A DNA stretch of 64,000 nt from Pseudomonas poae (GTDB taxonomy: Bacteria > Pseudomonadota > Gammaproteobacteria > Pseudomonadales > Pseudomonadaceae), in assembly GCA_028869255.1 (NCBI GenBank), contig CP110972.1, forward strand, positions 625,001 to 689,000, written 5' to 3'. This document shows, piece after piece, positions 51,433 to 60,455 of this stretch (position 1 is its first letter; each line of letters starts with the position of its first letter). The position numbers were made by a program, and so were the translations under genes. The notes under the pieces are model-generated. The model saw nothing but the letters and a program-made list of their open reading frames with translations. It made no database searches and was not told the origin of the DNA.

Positions 51433-51717
51433 TTGAATGATCGTCGCGCCACGCTCAACCCACTGCGCGTGCAAGGCATCCACGGCGGCCTGGTTGGGCA
51501 GCGAGAAGCCCAGTTCACCGCCGCCACCGGTGAACTGGGCGGCCGGTTCCACGGTATGCCGCGACCACAGCCCCAGCTTCACGCCGTTGTCGAGGATGAA
51601 CAGCGCAAACGTCGGGTTCAGCTCCACCGGCGGCTTGCCCAGCAGGCGGCTATAGAAGTTGGCACTGGTGGCCGGGCTATCGACGTACAGCAGGAAGTAA
51701 TGGGCGAGGGTGTTCAT
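51346..51717 (-). CDS. VOC family protein (glyoxalase/bleomycin-resistance fold)
   Basis: A 123-residue single-domain vicinal-oxygen-chelate protein: FLLYVDSPATSANFYSRLLG at the start, FALFILDNGVKLGLW in the middle, and the typical end FVAQDLDGHRLRAFCL. Members include phenazine/bleomycin-binding and unknown proteins. It is convergent with and overlaps the EamA gene. Confidence 0.88.
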   Translation of the reverse strand: MNTLAHYFLLYVDSPATSANFYSRLLGKPPVELNPTFALFILDNGVKLGLWSRHTVEPAAQFTGGGGELGFSLPNQAAVDALHAQWVERGATIIQSPTALDFGYTFVAQDLDGHRLRAFCLSD

Positions 51718-51770
51718 GCAGGCTCCTTGAGGACGGACGTTAAGTGAGCCCAGTCTATAAGGCCGTCCTG

Positions 51771-52538
51771 TCAGTTCTTGTCAGGAGTGTGCAGGGGCTC
51801 CGGGTGTTCGCCGGTGTACAACCGGATGATTGCATCGATCTCGCCTGACATCTGCATCCGCAGCAGGGTGCGCAGGATCCGCTGCACCGGCACGTTCGGG
51901 TCATTGCGCACGGTGCAGCCGACGCGCTGCTCGTCGATCACGGCGATTTTGTGCAATTTTTTGCCGGTGGGCATGTGCTGGTTGAAGCGGTCGAGTATCC
52001 ATTCGTTGCTCACCGCATACTTGAAACGCCCGGCCACCAGCTTGTGCAGCACCTGTTCTTCGCTGCGGGCGTCGTCGCGGGTCAGTTGACCGGCGGCAAA
52101 CAGCGGGTCGAGCGTGGCGTAGCGATAATTGAGCACCGTACCGATCGATTGGGGCGGCAGTTTGCTCACCTGTACCGGCTGCACGGGAGCCTGGGTGCTG
52201 ACCAACAGGTTGCGCTGCACCATCAGGGGGATGCTCCAGGTGTAATCCCCGGACATATTGTCGAACCAGGCCTGGGTGACATAACAGCGCACGTCGATAT
52301 CGCCGTGCTGCATGGCCGCCGAGATACGCGCCCGCGCCAGCACATGGAACTGCGCCGGGCGGCCGACCTGGGTGGCCAGGCTCAACATCAAGTCATACAA
52401 AATACCCTGGGTGGGCCGGCCGTCCTCCAACTGCACCATGGGCATCGCCCAGCTGTCGGAAACCGAGAAACACAGCGGCGCGGGTGCCGCCAGGCTGGCC
52501 GTGGTGATCATCCATAAAGCGCCCAGGACTACGCGCAT
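51771..52538 (-). CDS. Periplasmic solute-binding protein, family 3 type
   Basis: A 255-residue exported protein (signal peptide MRVVLGALWMITTASLAAP) with the SBP family 3 fold (LCFSVSDSWAMPMVQLEDGRPTQGILYDLML, ...). No transporter subunits are adjacent, so it may be a stand-alone sensor-like binding protein. ATG 52538 begins the signal peptide; the frame is open to 52571. Confidence 0.82.
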   Translation of the reverse strand: MRVVLGALWMITTASLAAPAPLCFSVSDSWAMPMVQLEDGRPTQGILYDLMLSLATQVGRPAQFHVLARARISAAMQHGDIDVRCYVTQAWFDNMSGDYTWSIPLMVQRNLLVSTQAPVQPVQVSKLPPQSIGTVLNYRYATLDPLFAAGQLTRDDARSEEQVLHKLVAGRFKYAVSNEWILDRFNQHMPTGKKLHKIAVIDEQRVGCTVRNDPNVPVQRILRTLLRMQMSGEIDAIIRLYTGEHPEPLHTPDKN

Positions 52539-52671
52539 ACACTCTCCGGGTTCAGGCCTTTTCGGGGCCAATCAGCAGAGCTTAGTCAGATTAGACGAGC
52601 GTGCCGGATGCAATTTCCCCCTTGCTCCGCTAGCATTACCGGCTTCCGCTTCCCAGTTGCGACGGTTTTCG

Positions 52672-54722
52672 ATGAGTTATCAGGTTCTTGCACGTAAATG
52701 GCGTCCGCGCTCGTTCCGCGAAATGGTCGGCCAGACCCATGTGCTCAAGGCTCTGATCAATGCCTTGGACAGCCAGCGGCTGCACCACGCCTACCTGTTC
52801 ACCGGTACCCGGGGGTGGGCAAGACCACTATTGCGCGCATCATCGCCAAATGCCTGAACTGTGAAACCGGTATCACTTCGACGCCCTGCGGCACCTGCTC
52901 GGTGTGCCGGGAAATCGACGAAGGGCGTTTCGTCGACCTGATCGAGATCGACGCCGCGAGCCGCACCAAGGTCGAAGACACCCGCGAGCTGCTGGACAAC
53001 GTGCAGTACGCGCCGAGCCGTGGCCGCTTCAAGGTCTACCTGATCGACGAAGTGCACATGCTGTCCAGCCACTCTTTCAACGCGCTGTTGAAAACCCTGG
53101 AAGAGCCGCCGCCCTACGTCAAATTCATTCTGGCCACCACTGACCCGCAGAAACTTCCGGCCACTATTCTGTCGCGGTGCCTGCAGTTCTCCCTGAAAAA
53201 CATGACGCCTGAGCGCGTGGTCGAGCATTTGACCCATGTGCTGGGCGTCGAGAACGTACCGTTCGAAGACGACGCGCTGTGGCTGCTCGGCCGCGCCGCT
53301 GACGGCTCGATGCGTGATGCCATGAGCCTCACCGACCAGGCCATCGCCTTCGGTGAAGGCAAGGTCATGGCCGCCGATGTGCGTGCCATGCTCGGCACCC
53401 TCGACCACGGCCAGGTGTTCGACGTGCTGCACGCGTTGATCGAGGGCGACGCCAAGGCGTTGCTCGAGGCCGTGCGGCATTTGTCTGAACAGGGCCCGGA
53501 CTGGAACGGCGTGCTCTCGGAAATCCTCAATGTGCTGCACCGCGTGGCCATCGCCCAGGCCCTGCCTGAGGGTGTCGACAATGGTCATGGCGACCGCGAC
53601 CGCGTGTTGGCCCTGGCCCAGGCGTTGCCGGCCGAAGATGTACAGTTTTACTACCAGATGGGCCTGATCGGCCGCCGCGACCTGCCCCTGGCCCCGGACC
53701 CGCGTGGTGGCTTCGAAATGGTCCTGCTGCGAATGCTGGCGTTCCGGCCAGCGGATTCGGCAGATGCGCCGAGACAGCCGCTAAAGCCAGTGGGGATCAG
53801 CCAGGCCACAGTTGATTCCGCCAAACCAGTGGCTGGCGCGGCGGTGGTTGCGCCAGTGGTTGCTGCGCCGGTGCCCGAGCCTGAGCCGGTGGTGGTTGCG
53901 CCCGTGGTTGCGCCGGCGCCTGAGCCGGTGGTCGTGCCCGAGCCTGAGCCCGTGGTCGACCTGCCGTGGAATGACCCGGTAGAGGTCGAGCCGGAAGTCG
54001 AGCTGCAGCCCGCCGTGGAGCCCGTGCTCGAAACCAGCGGCGAGCAGCCCGAGCTGACGCCGATGCCTGCGCCGACCCCCGACAGTGTGGTGCCGGCCGC
54101 GCCCGAGTGGGTTTCTGCGCCGGTTCCGGAGCCGACCGTGGCCCAGGTAGAAGCCGCTACCCCGGGCATCGACCTCGACGACGAACCGCCGCTGGACGAA
54201 GACTACATCGAGCCGGACATGGATTCGGCCTACAGCTACCTGGACGACCTGGCCAGCGAGCATACCGCCGAGCCGGCCCCGGAACCCGAGGCCGAGCCTG
54301 CAGCGGCGCCGGCCACCGGCCTGGCCCTGCAATGGTTGGAATTGTTTCCGAAATTGCCAATTTCCGGCATGACCGGCAGCATCGCCGCCAACTGCACCCT
54401 GATCGCCGTCGACGGTGACCACTGGCTGTTGCACCTGGACCCGGCCCATAGCGCCCTGTTCAACGCGACCCAGCAGCGTCGCCTCAACGATGCATTGAAC
54501 CAGTACCATGAGCGCACGCTGACCATCGCCATCGAGCTGATCAAGCCCGAGCAGGAAACCCCGGCCCAGGCTGCCACCCGTCGGCGTATCAACCGCCAGC
54601 GTGAGGCCGAAGACTCGATCCATGGCGACCCGCTTATCCAGCAAATGATGCAACAGTTCGGTGCGGTCGTCCGTCACGATACTATTGAACCTGTCGAAGC
54701 CCCGGTGCCCCAGGCGTCCTGA
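52672..54722 (+). pseudogene. dnaX: DnaX, DNA polymerase III gamma/tau subunit, frameshifted in Walker A
   Basis: The clamp-loader ATPase subunit. The first frame (ATG 52672, MSYQVLARKWRPRSFREMVG) breaks at a five-G run (52811-52815). One more G gives GTRGVGKTTIARIIAKCL, the Walker A motif, and a 683-residue protein. A four-cysteine zinc module follows, then Walker B LIDEVHML and a sensor SRCLQFSL. A long Pro/Glu/Val-rich linker (about 365-540) and the tau C-terminal domain complete it. The gene is essential, so the missing base is probably an error. ybaB follows on the same strand. Confidence 0.92.
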
Positions 54723-54764
54723 CACCGGGCTACTTATTGATCCACGTACTTTGAGGTGATTCCC

Positions 54765-55103
54765 ATGATGAAAGGTGGCATGGCCGGCCTGATGAAGCAG
54801 GCGCAGCAGATGCAGGAAAAAATGGCCAAGATGCAGGAAGAACTGGCCAACGCCGAAGTCACCGGTAAAGCCGGTGGCGATATGGTCAGCGTGGTGATGA
54901 CCGGTCGTCACGACATCAAGCGCGTGAGCATCGACCCAAGCGTATTGCCAGGCGTAGGCGAAGATGACCTGGAAATGCTCGAGGCGCTGTTCGCCGCGGC
55001 CGTCAACGACGCCGTGCGCAAGATCGAAGCCAACAGCCAGGAAAAAATGGGCGGCGTGACCGCCGGCATGCAATTGCCACCGGGCATGAAGCTGCCGTTC
55101 TGA
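54765..55103 (+). CDS. ybaB: YbaB/EbfC nucleoid-associated protein
   Basis: A 112-residue DNA-binding protein ([47 protein letters not shown] pattern, Met-rich C-terminus PPGMKLPF). It is 42 bp after dnaX and linked to dnaX-recR in most proteobacteria. ATG 54765 was chosen over GTG 54756. Confidence 0.93.
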
Positions 55104-55127
55104 TCGACGAGCTTTAGCTAGACTCCA

Positions 55128-55154
55128 ATGCCAGGCCCAGTGCCTGGCATTTTT
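55128..55154 (+). terminator. Terminator after ybaB
   Basis: ATGCCAGGC/GCCTGGCAT perfect stem with a 5-nt loop and five T residues. It separates dnaX-ybaB from the oxidoreductase and recR. Confidence 0.85.
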
Positions 55155-55162
55155 ATTTGTGG

Positions 55163-55190
55163 TGGTGGCGAGCAGGCTTGCCCGCGCTGG
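55163..55190. repeat. Single diverged REP arm
   Basis: A GTGGCGAGCAGGCTTGCCCG-like unit resembling those at 643 and 44002. No inverted partner is seen. Confidence 0.55.
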
Positions 55191-55286
55191 GCTGTGAAGC
55201 AGCCCCAATACGTCATCCGAGCTGAACCCCGGCACTGCCCCCATGGTCTGCACCCTATACCGAAGCATTCGTTAAAGGAGCCCCAG

Positions 55287-56321
55287 ATGCCTCAAGAACC
55301 GATTCTCAACCAGCGCATTGTCCTGGTCTCGCGCCCCCAAGGTGCACCGACCCCGGAGAACTTTCGCCTGGAGCGTGTGAACCTGCCGGAGTTGGCAGAC
55401 GGCCAGGTCCTTTTGAAAACCCTGTACCTGTCCCTCGACCCTTACATGCGCGGACGCATGAGCGACGCTCCGTCCTACGCAGCGCCGGTGGAAATCGATG
55501 AAGTGATGACCGGTGGTGCTGTCAGCCGTATCGAGCAGTCGCGCAATCCAAAATTCGAAGTGGGCGACCTGGTGGTCGGTGCCACCGGCTGGCAGAGCCA
55601 CAGCATCTCCGATGGTCGCAACCTGATGCCGGTGCCCAAGGGCCTGGCCAGCCCGTCCATGGCCTTGGGTGTGCTGGGCATGCCCGGCATGACCGCGTAC
55701 ATGGGCCTGATGGACATCGGCCAGCCCACGGCTGGGGAAACCCTGGTGGTGGCGGCAGCCTCCGGCGCCGTGGGCTCGGTGGTGGGGCAGGTGGCCAAGC
55801 TCAAGGGCTTGCGCGTGGTCGGTATTGCGGGCGGCGCCGACAAGTGCCGCTATGTGGTGGACGAATTGGGCTTTGATGCCTGTATCGACCACAAGAGCGC
55901 GGAGTTTGCCGACGAACTGGCCCAGGCCTGTTTCAAGGGCGTGGATATCTACTTCGAAAACGTCGGCGGTAAGGTATTCGATGCGGTGCTGCCGCTGCTC
56001 AACCCCAAGGCGCGCATTCCGCTGTGCGGATTGATCGCCGGCTACAATGCCCATGAGGCGCCAAGCGGGCCTGACCGATTGCCTGCGTTGCAACGCACTT
56101 TGCTGACCAAGCGGGTGCGCATCCAGGGCTTTATCGTGTTTGATGACTATGGCGATCGCCAGCCTGAATTCCTCAGCGCCATGGCGCCATGGGTGCGCGA
56201 TGGCAAGATCAAGTTCCGTGAGGACGTGGTCGATGGCCTGGAGCAAGCGCCTGAAGCCTTTATCGGTTTGCTGGAAGGGCGCAACTTCGGCAAGTTGGTG
56301 GTACGCGTCGCACAGGATTGA
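55287..56321 (+). CDS. NADP-dependent oxidoreductase, zinc-free MDR family
   Basis: A 344-residue medium-chain reductase of the LTB4 dehydrogenase/curcumin reductase type. An N-terminal GroES-like domain (YLSLDPYMRGRMSD is the family signature) is followed by a Rossmann domain (AASGAVGSVVGQVAKLKG) and a late IQGFIVFDDY motif. No zinc-binding cysteines are seen. AAAGGAG lies just upstream of ATG 55287. It is inserted between ybaB and recR, which adjoin in many relatives, behind its own upstream terminator. Confidence 0.9.
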   Translation: MPQEPILNQRIVLVSRPQGAPTPENFRLERVNLPELADGQVLLKTLYLSLDPYMRGRMSDAPSYAAPVEIDEVMTGGAVSRIEQSRNPKFEVGDLVVGATGWQSHSISDGRNLMPVPKGLASPSMALGVLGMPGMTAYMGLMDIGQPTAGETLVVAAASGAVGSVVGQVAKLKGLRVVGIAGGADKCRYVVDELGFDACIDHKSAEFADELAQACFKGVDIYFENVGGKVFDAVLPLLNPKARIPLCGLIAGYNAHEAPSGPDRLPALQRTLLTKRVRIQGFIVFDDYGDRQPEFLSAMAPWVRDGKIKFREDVVDGLEQAPEAFIGLLEGRNFGKLVVRVAQD

Positions 56322-56387
56322 GGATTTGACGCTAATCCGGGGCGCGGGTATAAACCGCGTCTCGTTGTTTTGTCGGACCATTCGCCC

Positions 56388-56990
56388 ATGAGCTTCAGCC
56401 CCCTGATTCGCCAACTGATCGACGCGCTGCGCACTTTGCCAGGCGTCGGCCAGAAAACCGCCCAACGCATGGCGCTGCAACTGCTGGAGCGTGATCGCAG
56501 CGGCGGCACGCGGTTGGCCCAGGCCCTGAGCCAGGCCATGACCGGGGTCGGCCATTGCCGCCAGTGCCGCACCCTGACCGAAGAAGAACTCTGCCCGCAA
56601 TGCGCCGACCCGCGCCGCGACGATACGCTGCTGTGCGTGGTGGAAGGGCCGATGGACGTGTATGCGGTGGAGCAGACCGGTTATCGCGGGCGCTACTTTG
56701 TGCTCAAGGGCCATTTGTCGCCGCTGGACGGCCTGGGGCCGGAGGCGATTGGTATTCCGCAATTGGTGGCGCGGATTGAAGAGCAGGGCACCTTTGCCGA
56801 GGTGATCTTGGCGACCAACCCGACGGTTGAAGGTGAAGCGACGGCGCATTACATCGCGCAGCTGTTGACCAACAAAGGCTTGATCACCTCGCGTATCGCC
56901 CACGGCGTGCCGCTGGGTGGCGAGCTGGAATTGGTGGATGGCGGCACGCTGGCGCACTCATTTGCCGGGCGCAAACCGATCGCCCTCTAA
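56388..56990 (+). CDS. recR: Recombination protein RecR
   Basis: A 200-residue protein: an N-terminal helix-hairpin-helix ([17 protein letters not shown]), a four-cysteine zinc finger ([16 protein letters not shown]) and a Toprim domain ([15 protein letters not shown]). With RecO and RecF it loads RecA on gapped DNA. ATG 56388 starts [14 protein letters not shown]. Confidence 0.96.
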   Translation: MSFSPLIRQLIDALRTLPGVGQKTAQRMALQLLERDRSGGTRLAQALSQAMTGVGHCRQCRTLTEEELCPQCADPRRDDTLLCVVEGPMDVYAVEQTGYRGRYFVLKGHLSPLDGLGPEAIGIPQLVARIEEQGTFAEVILATNPTVEGEATAHYIAQLLTNKGLITSRIAHGVPLGGELELVDGGTLAHSFAGRKPIAL

Positions 56991-57010
56991 GCAACAAAGC
57001 CGTTCAAAAG

Positions 57011-57098
57011 GTGGGAGCGGGCTTGCTCGCGAATACGCAGTGTCAGTCACCAGATGTGTTGACTGATCCACCGCCTTCGCGAGCAAGCCCGCTCCCAC
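57011..57098. repeat. REP pair, GCTTGCTCGCGAA variant
   Basis: GTGGGAGCGGGCTTGCTCGC and its complement at the two ends of the segment, between recR and the acyl-CoA dehydrogenase. Confidence 0.87.
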
Positions 57099-57190
57099 AT
57101 TCGTTTTGTGGTGTGTGTGATAGCTACGTCCAGCTTGATAACCAAGCAAGCGCTTGGTAATTTCGCTCCACCTCTGCGTGGAGTTTGCCG

Positions 57191-58339
57191 ATGTCTGCCT
57201 ACCAGGACTACTTCGACCCCAGCCACCAATTGATCCGCGACAGCGTGCGCCGTTTCGTCGAGCGCGAGATGTTGCCGGGCATCGAGCAATGGGAAGAGGC
57301 CGAAAGCTTTCCTCGCGAGCTGTACCTCAAGGCAGGCGCAGCGGGGCTTCTCGGTATCGGTTACCCCGAAGCCTTGGGCGGCAGCCACGAAGGTGATCTG
57401 TTCGCCAAAGTCGCGGCCAGCGAAGAACTGATGCGCTGCGGGTCCGCTGGCGTGGTGGCGGGCTTGGGCTCGCTGGATATCGGCTTGCCGCCGCTGGTCA
57501 AATGGGCGCGGCCCGAGGTGCGCGAACGGGTGGCGCCGCAGGTGTTGGCAGGTGAGAAGATCATTGCGCTGGCCGTTACCGAGCCGGGTGGCGGCTCCGA
57601 TGTGGCCAACCTGCAGACCCGTGCCGTGCGCGACGGCGAGCATTACCGCGTGAGCGGCAGCAAGACGTTTATCACCAGCGGCATTCGTGCCGACTTCTAC
57701 ACCGTCGCTGTGCGCACCGGCGGGCCGGGCTTTGCCGGCATCAGCCTGTTGCTGATCGAGAAAAACACCCCAGGGTTCACCGTCGGCCAGCCCCTGAAGA
57801 AAATGGGCTGGTGGGCGTCGGACACGGCTGAATTATTCTTCGACGATTGCCCAGTGCCTGTCGGCGATTTGATTGGCGCCGAGAACATGGGCTTCGCCTG
57901 CATCATGGGCAACTTCCAGAGCGAACGCCTGGCCTTGGCCCTGATGGCCAATATGACCGCGCAGCTGGCCTTGGAGGAAAGCCTCAAGTGGGCCAGCCAA
58001 CGGGAGGCGTTCGGCAAGCCTATCGGCAAGTTCCAGGTGCTCAAGCATCGCCTGGCGGAAATGGCCACGGCGGTGGAAGTCTCGCGGGAATTCACCTACC
58101 GCCAGGCGGCGAAGATGGCCGCCGGCAAAAGTGTGATCAAGGAGATCTCCATGGCCAAGAACTTCGCCACGGATACCGCCGATCGCGTCACCTATGATGC
58201 CGTGCAGATCCTCGGCGGCCAGGGCTATATGCGCGGCAGCCTGGTGGAGCGGCTGTACCGCGACAACCGCATTCTGTCCATCGGTGGCGGCACTCGCGAG
58301 GTGATGAATGAAATCATCAGCAAGCAGATGGGGCTCTGA
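57191..58339 (+). CDS. Acyl-CoA dehydrogenase
   Basis: A 382-residue flavoprotein of the ACAD family: helical N-terminal domain, beta domain (ALAVTEPGGGSDVANL, GSKTFITSG) and C-terminal helical domain (REAFGKPIGKFQVLKHRLAEM, ILGGQGYMRG). At the position where MCAD has its catalytic glutamate, the sequence reads SIGGGTREV. The base is therefore probably the glutamate in NFQSERL, as in long-chain and isovaleryl-type enzymes. Substrate not determined. Confidence 0.92.
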   Translation: MSAYQDYFDPSHQLIRDSVRRFVEREMLPGIEQWEEAESFPRELYLKAGAAGLLGIGYPEALGGSHEGDLFAKVAASEELMRCGSAGVVAGLGSLDIGLPPLVKWARPEVRERVAPQVLAGEKIIALAVTEPGGGSDVANLQTRAVRDGEHYRVSGSKTFITSGIRADFYTVAVRTGGPGFAGISLLLIEKNTPGFTVGQPLKKMGWWASDTAELFFDDCPVPVGDLIGAENMGFACIMGNFQSERLALALMANMTAQLALEESLKWASQREAFGKPIGKFQVLKHRLAEMATAVEVSREFTYRQAAKMAAGKSVIKEISMAKNFATDTADRVTYDAVQILGGQGYMRGSLVERLYRDNRILSIGGGTREVMNEIISKQMGL

Positions 58340-58358
58340 TCTGCGCTGTTCTTTCGGG

Positions 58359-58457
58359 CCTCATCGCGGGCAAGCCCGGCTCCCACAGGTGATCGGGTTC
58401 ACACATTCATTTCTGTGAATGTGATCACCTGTGGGAGCGGGCTTGCCCGCGATGAGG
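58359..58457. repeat. REP pair with long complementary arms
   Basis: Arms of about 34 bp (58359-58393 and 58424-58457) that pair almost perfectly, built on CCTCATCGCGGGCAAGCCCG. The spacer also contains a TTCACA...TGTGAA inverted repeat. It lies between two convergent genes. Confidence 0.9.
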
Positions 58458-58473
58458 CCGGTACAGACAACCG

Positions 58474-59022
58474 TTACCGTTCAGTCAACGCAAACTGCGT
58501 CAGGCAAAACGTCGGTATGCCCATATCTTCCAGGCGCTGCGAGCCGCCCAGCTCCGGCAGGTCGATAATCGCCGCCGCTTCGAAGATCTTCGCGCCCATG
58601 CGCCGCACCAGGTTGGCCGCTGCAATCAAGGTGCCGCCGGTGGCGATCAGGTCATCGAACATCAGCACCGAGTCGCCTTCGCACAGGCTGTCGGCGTGCA
58701 CTTCGAGAAAGGCTTCGCCGTATTCGGTCTGGTAACCCTCGGCCAGCACGTCAGCCGGCAGCTTGCCCTGCTTGCGAAACAGGATCAGCGGTTTGTTCAG
58801 TTGGTAGGCGATGATCGAGCCGATCAGGAAGCCGCGAGCATCCATCGCGCCGATGTGGGTGAAATCGGCTTCGACATAGCGCTGGGCAAAGGTGTCGGCC
58901 ACCAGGCGCAAGGCCCTGGGCGATTGGAACAGCGGGGTAATGTCACGAAAGATCACCCCAGGCTTGGGGAAGTCGATGACAGGGCGGATCAGGGATTTGA
59001 TGTCGAACGAATCGAAAGTCAT
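58474..59022 (-). CDS. apt: Adenine phosphoribosyltransferase
   Basis: A 182-residue purine-salvage enzyme making AMP from adenine and PRPP. The PRPP-binding loop is [15 protein letters not shown], with the N-terminal [14 protein letters not shown] motif of the family. ATG 59022 gives [15 protein letters not shown]; the frame is open upstream to 59136. Confidence 0.95.
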   Translation of the reverse strand: MTFDSFDIKSLIRPVIDFPKPGVIFRDITPLFQSPRALRLVADTFAQRYVEADFTHIGAMDARGFLIGSIIAYQLNKPLILFRKQGKLPADVLAEGYQTEYGEAFLEVHADSLCEGDSVLMFDDLIATGGTLIAAANLVRRMGAKIFEAAAIIDLPELGGSQRLEDMGIPTFCLTQFALTER

Positions 59023-59102
59023 CGTCGCAGAGTCCTGGGGTGGAAAACGGACTCGAAGTATACCTGCGGCCTCGCCGATTGGCGCGGCCGCAAGCCTTTG
59101 CA

Positions 59103-59837
59103 TCAACTTTCCAGGGAGCCACCGGCCAGCGCGCATAGCTGGATCGGGTCGAGGATATGCACTTCCTTGCCTTCGGCGGCGATCAGCTGGTTCTGCTGGA
59201 AGCGGGTAAATACGCGGGACACGGTTTCCACCGCGAGGCCCAGGTAATTCCCGATTTCATTGCGCGACATGCTCAGGCGGAACTGGTTGGCCGAGAAACC
59301 ACGGGCACGGAACCGCGCCGACAGGTTGACCAGGAAGGTGGCGATGCGCTCGTCGGCGGTTTTCTTCGACAACAGCAGCATCATTTGCTGGTCGTCACGA
59401 ATTTCGCGGCTCATGACGCGCATCAGTTGGCGGCGCAGTTGCGGCAATTGCAGGGCCAGTTCGTCGAGGCGCTCGAAGGGGATTTCGCACACCGACGTAG
59501 TCTCCAGGGCCTGGGCCGACACCGGGTGAATCTCGGTGTCCATGCCCGACAACCCGACCAGCTCGCTGGGCAGATGGAACCCGGTGATCTGCTCTTCGCC
59601 GCCGTCGCTCAGGCTGAAGGTCTTCAATGCACCCGAACGTACTGCATAGACGGAATCGAACTTGTCGCCCTGGCGAAACAGAAACTCGCCTTTTTTCAGC
59701 GGGCGACCGCGTTTAACGATCTCGTCCAGCGCATCCATGTCTTCCAGATTCAGCGAAAGTGGCAGGCAGAGGGGGGCCAGGCTGCAATCCTTGCAATGAG
59801 CCTGGCTATGAGCGCGCAGTTTAACTGGCTCGGACAT
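59103..59837 (-). CDS. anr: Anr, FNR-type oxygen-sensing regulator
   Basis: A 244-residue CRP/FNR protein. Four cysteines expected to hold the oxygen-labile 4Fe-4S cluster are Cys15, Cys18, Cys24 and Cys117. The cyclic-nucleotide-type fold is followed by a C-terminal helix-turn-helix ([23 protein letters not shown]) with the E-SR recognition residues for TTGAT-N4-ATCAA. A perfect site of this type lies in front of hemN in this window. Confidence 0.96.
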   Translation of the reverse strand: MSEPVKLRAHSQAHCKDCSLAPLCLPLSLNLEDMDALDEIVKRGRPLKKGEFLFRQGDKFDSVYAVRSGALKTFSLSDGGEEQITGFHLPSELVGLSGMDTEIHPVSAQALETTSVCEIPFERLDELALQLPQLRRQLMRVMSREIRDDQQMMLLLSKKTADERIATFLVNLSARFRARGFSANQFRLSMSRNEIGNYLGLAVETVSRVFTRFQQNQLIAAEGKEVHILDPIQLCALAGGSLES

Positions 59838-59987
59838 TTCTTAAATCCTTGTGGGAAAACACACATAAGACGTAAGGGTAACGCACTGGGGGGCGCTGAG
59901 GCCAGCTTGTACAAAAACCGGCAACGGTATAAAGTTTTTTGTATCTGCGCCGATACAAGGGCATTCCTACACGCCGGAGCTCGGACC

Positions 59988-60455
59988 ATGTCTGTCATTG
60001 CCGCCTACAATCCTGCCATCCGAGTGCCTGCAGTGCCGAGCGCGAAGTCAGCCGCCGAACCTGCCGTAAAGACCCAGGCCGCTGCGCCGGCTGCTGAAAC
60101 CAAAGGCGTGGAAGGCGTGACGGTGACGATTTCCGGCGCGGCGTTCAAGGCGGTGGCGGTGGCCAGTAAAGCCAATTCCGACATCGATGACAGTGGCTTG
60201 GATGAAAGCGTTAAACAGATCCTCAAAATGATCCGCAAGCTCAAGCAACAGATCGCCGAGAAAATGGCCGAGCTCCAGGCGGTCGCGAATGACAACAGCC
60301 TGACGCCGGAGCAGGCCCGGGTGAAGACCAACAACATCCAGGGCGCTATCAGTGCGCTGCAGGCCGGCTTGATGACCTCCCAGGGCTCCTTGCTCAAGGC
60401 GATGAAAAGCATGAGCGCTGATGGCGCGCTCAAGGCCGCCTCGCTGGCGATGTAA
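59988..60455 (+). CDS. Hypothetical Ala-rich helical protein
   Basis: A 155-residue protein I do not recognise. It has a disordered Ala/Pro/Val N-terminus (about 1-40), then VTVTISGAAFKAVAVAS, and a long amphipathic helix or coiled coil (about 70-100, DESVKQILKMIRKLKQQIAEKMAELQ), ending in a Met/Ala/Leu-rich helix. It has no signal peptide or cysteine. It is divergent from anr and ends exactly where hemN (opposite strand) ends. Small proteins with a similar helical core accompany surface or secretion-related genes in other pseudomonads, but I cannot assign it. Confidence 0.7.
   Translation: MSVIAAYNPAIRVPAVPSAKSAAEPAVKTQAAAPAAETKGVEGVTVTISGAAFKAVAVASKANSDIDDSGLDESVKQILKMIRKLKQQIAEKMAELQAVANDNSLTPEQARVKTNNIQGAISALQAGLMTSQGSLLKAMKSMSADGALKAASLAM

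Noticed and set aside
52672..52860. Programmed frameshift in dnaX
   Set aside because: The break is in Walker A near the N-terminus at a G-run, and not at a late slippery site; a product of either frame alone would be inactive.
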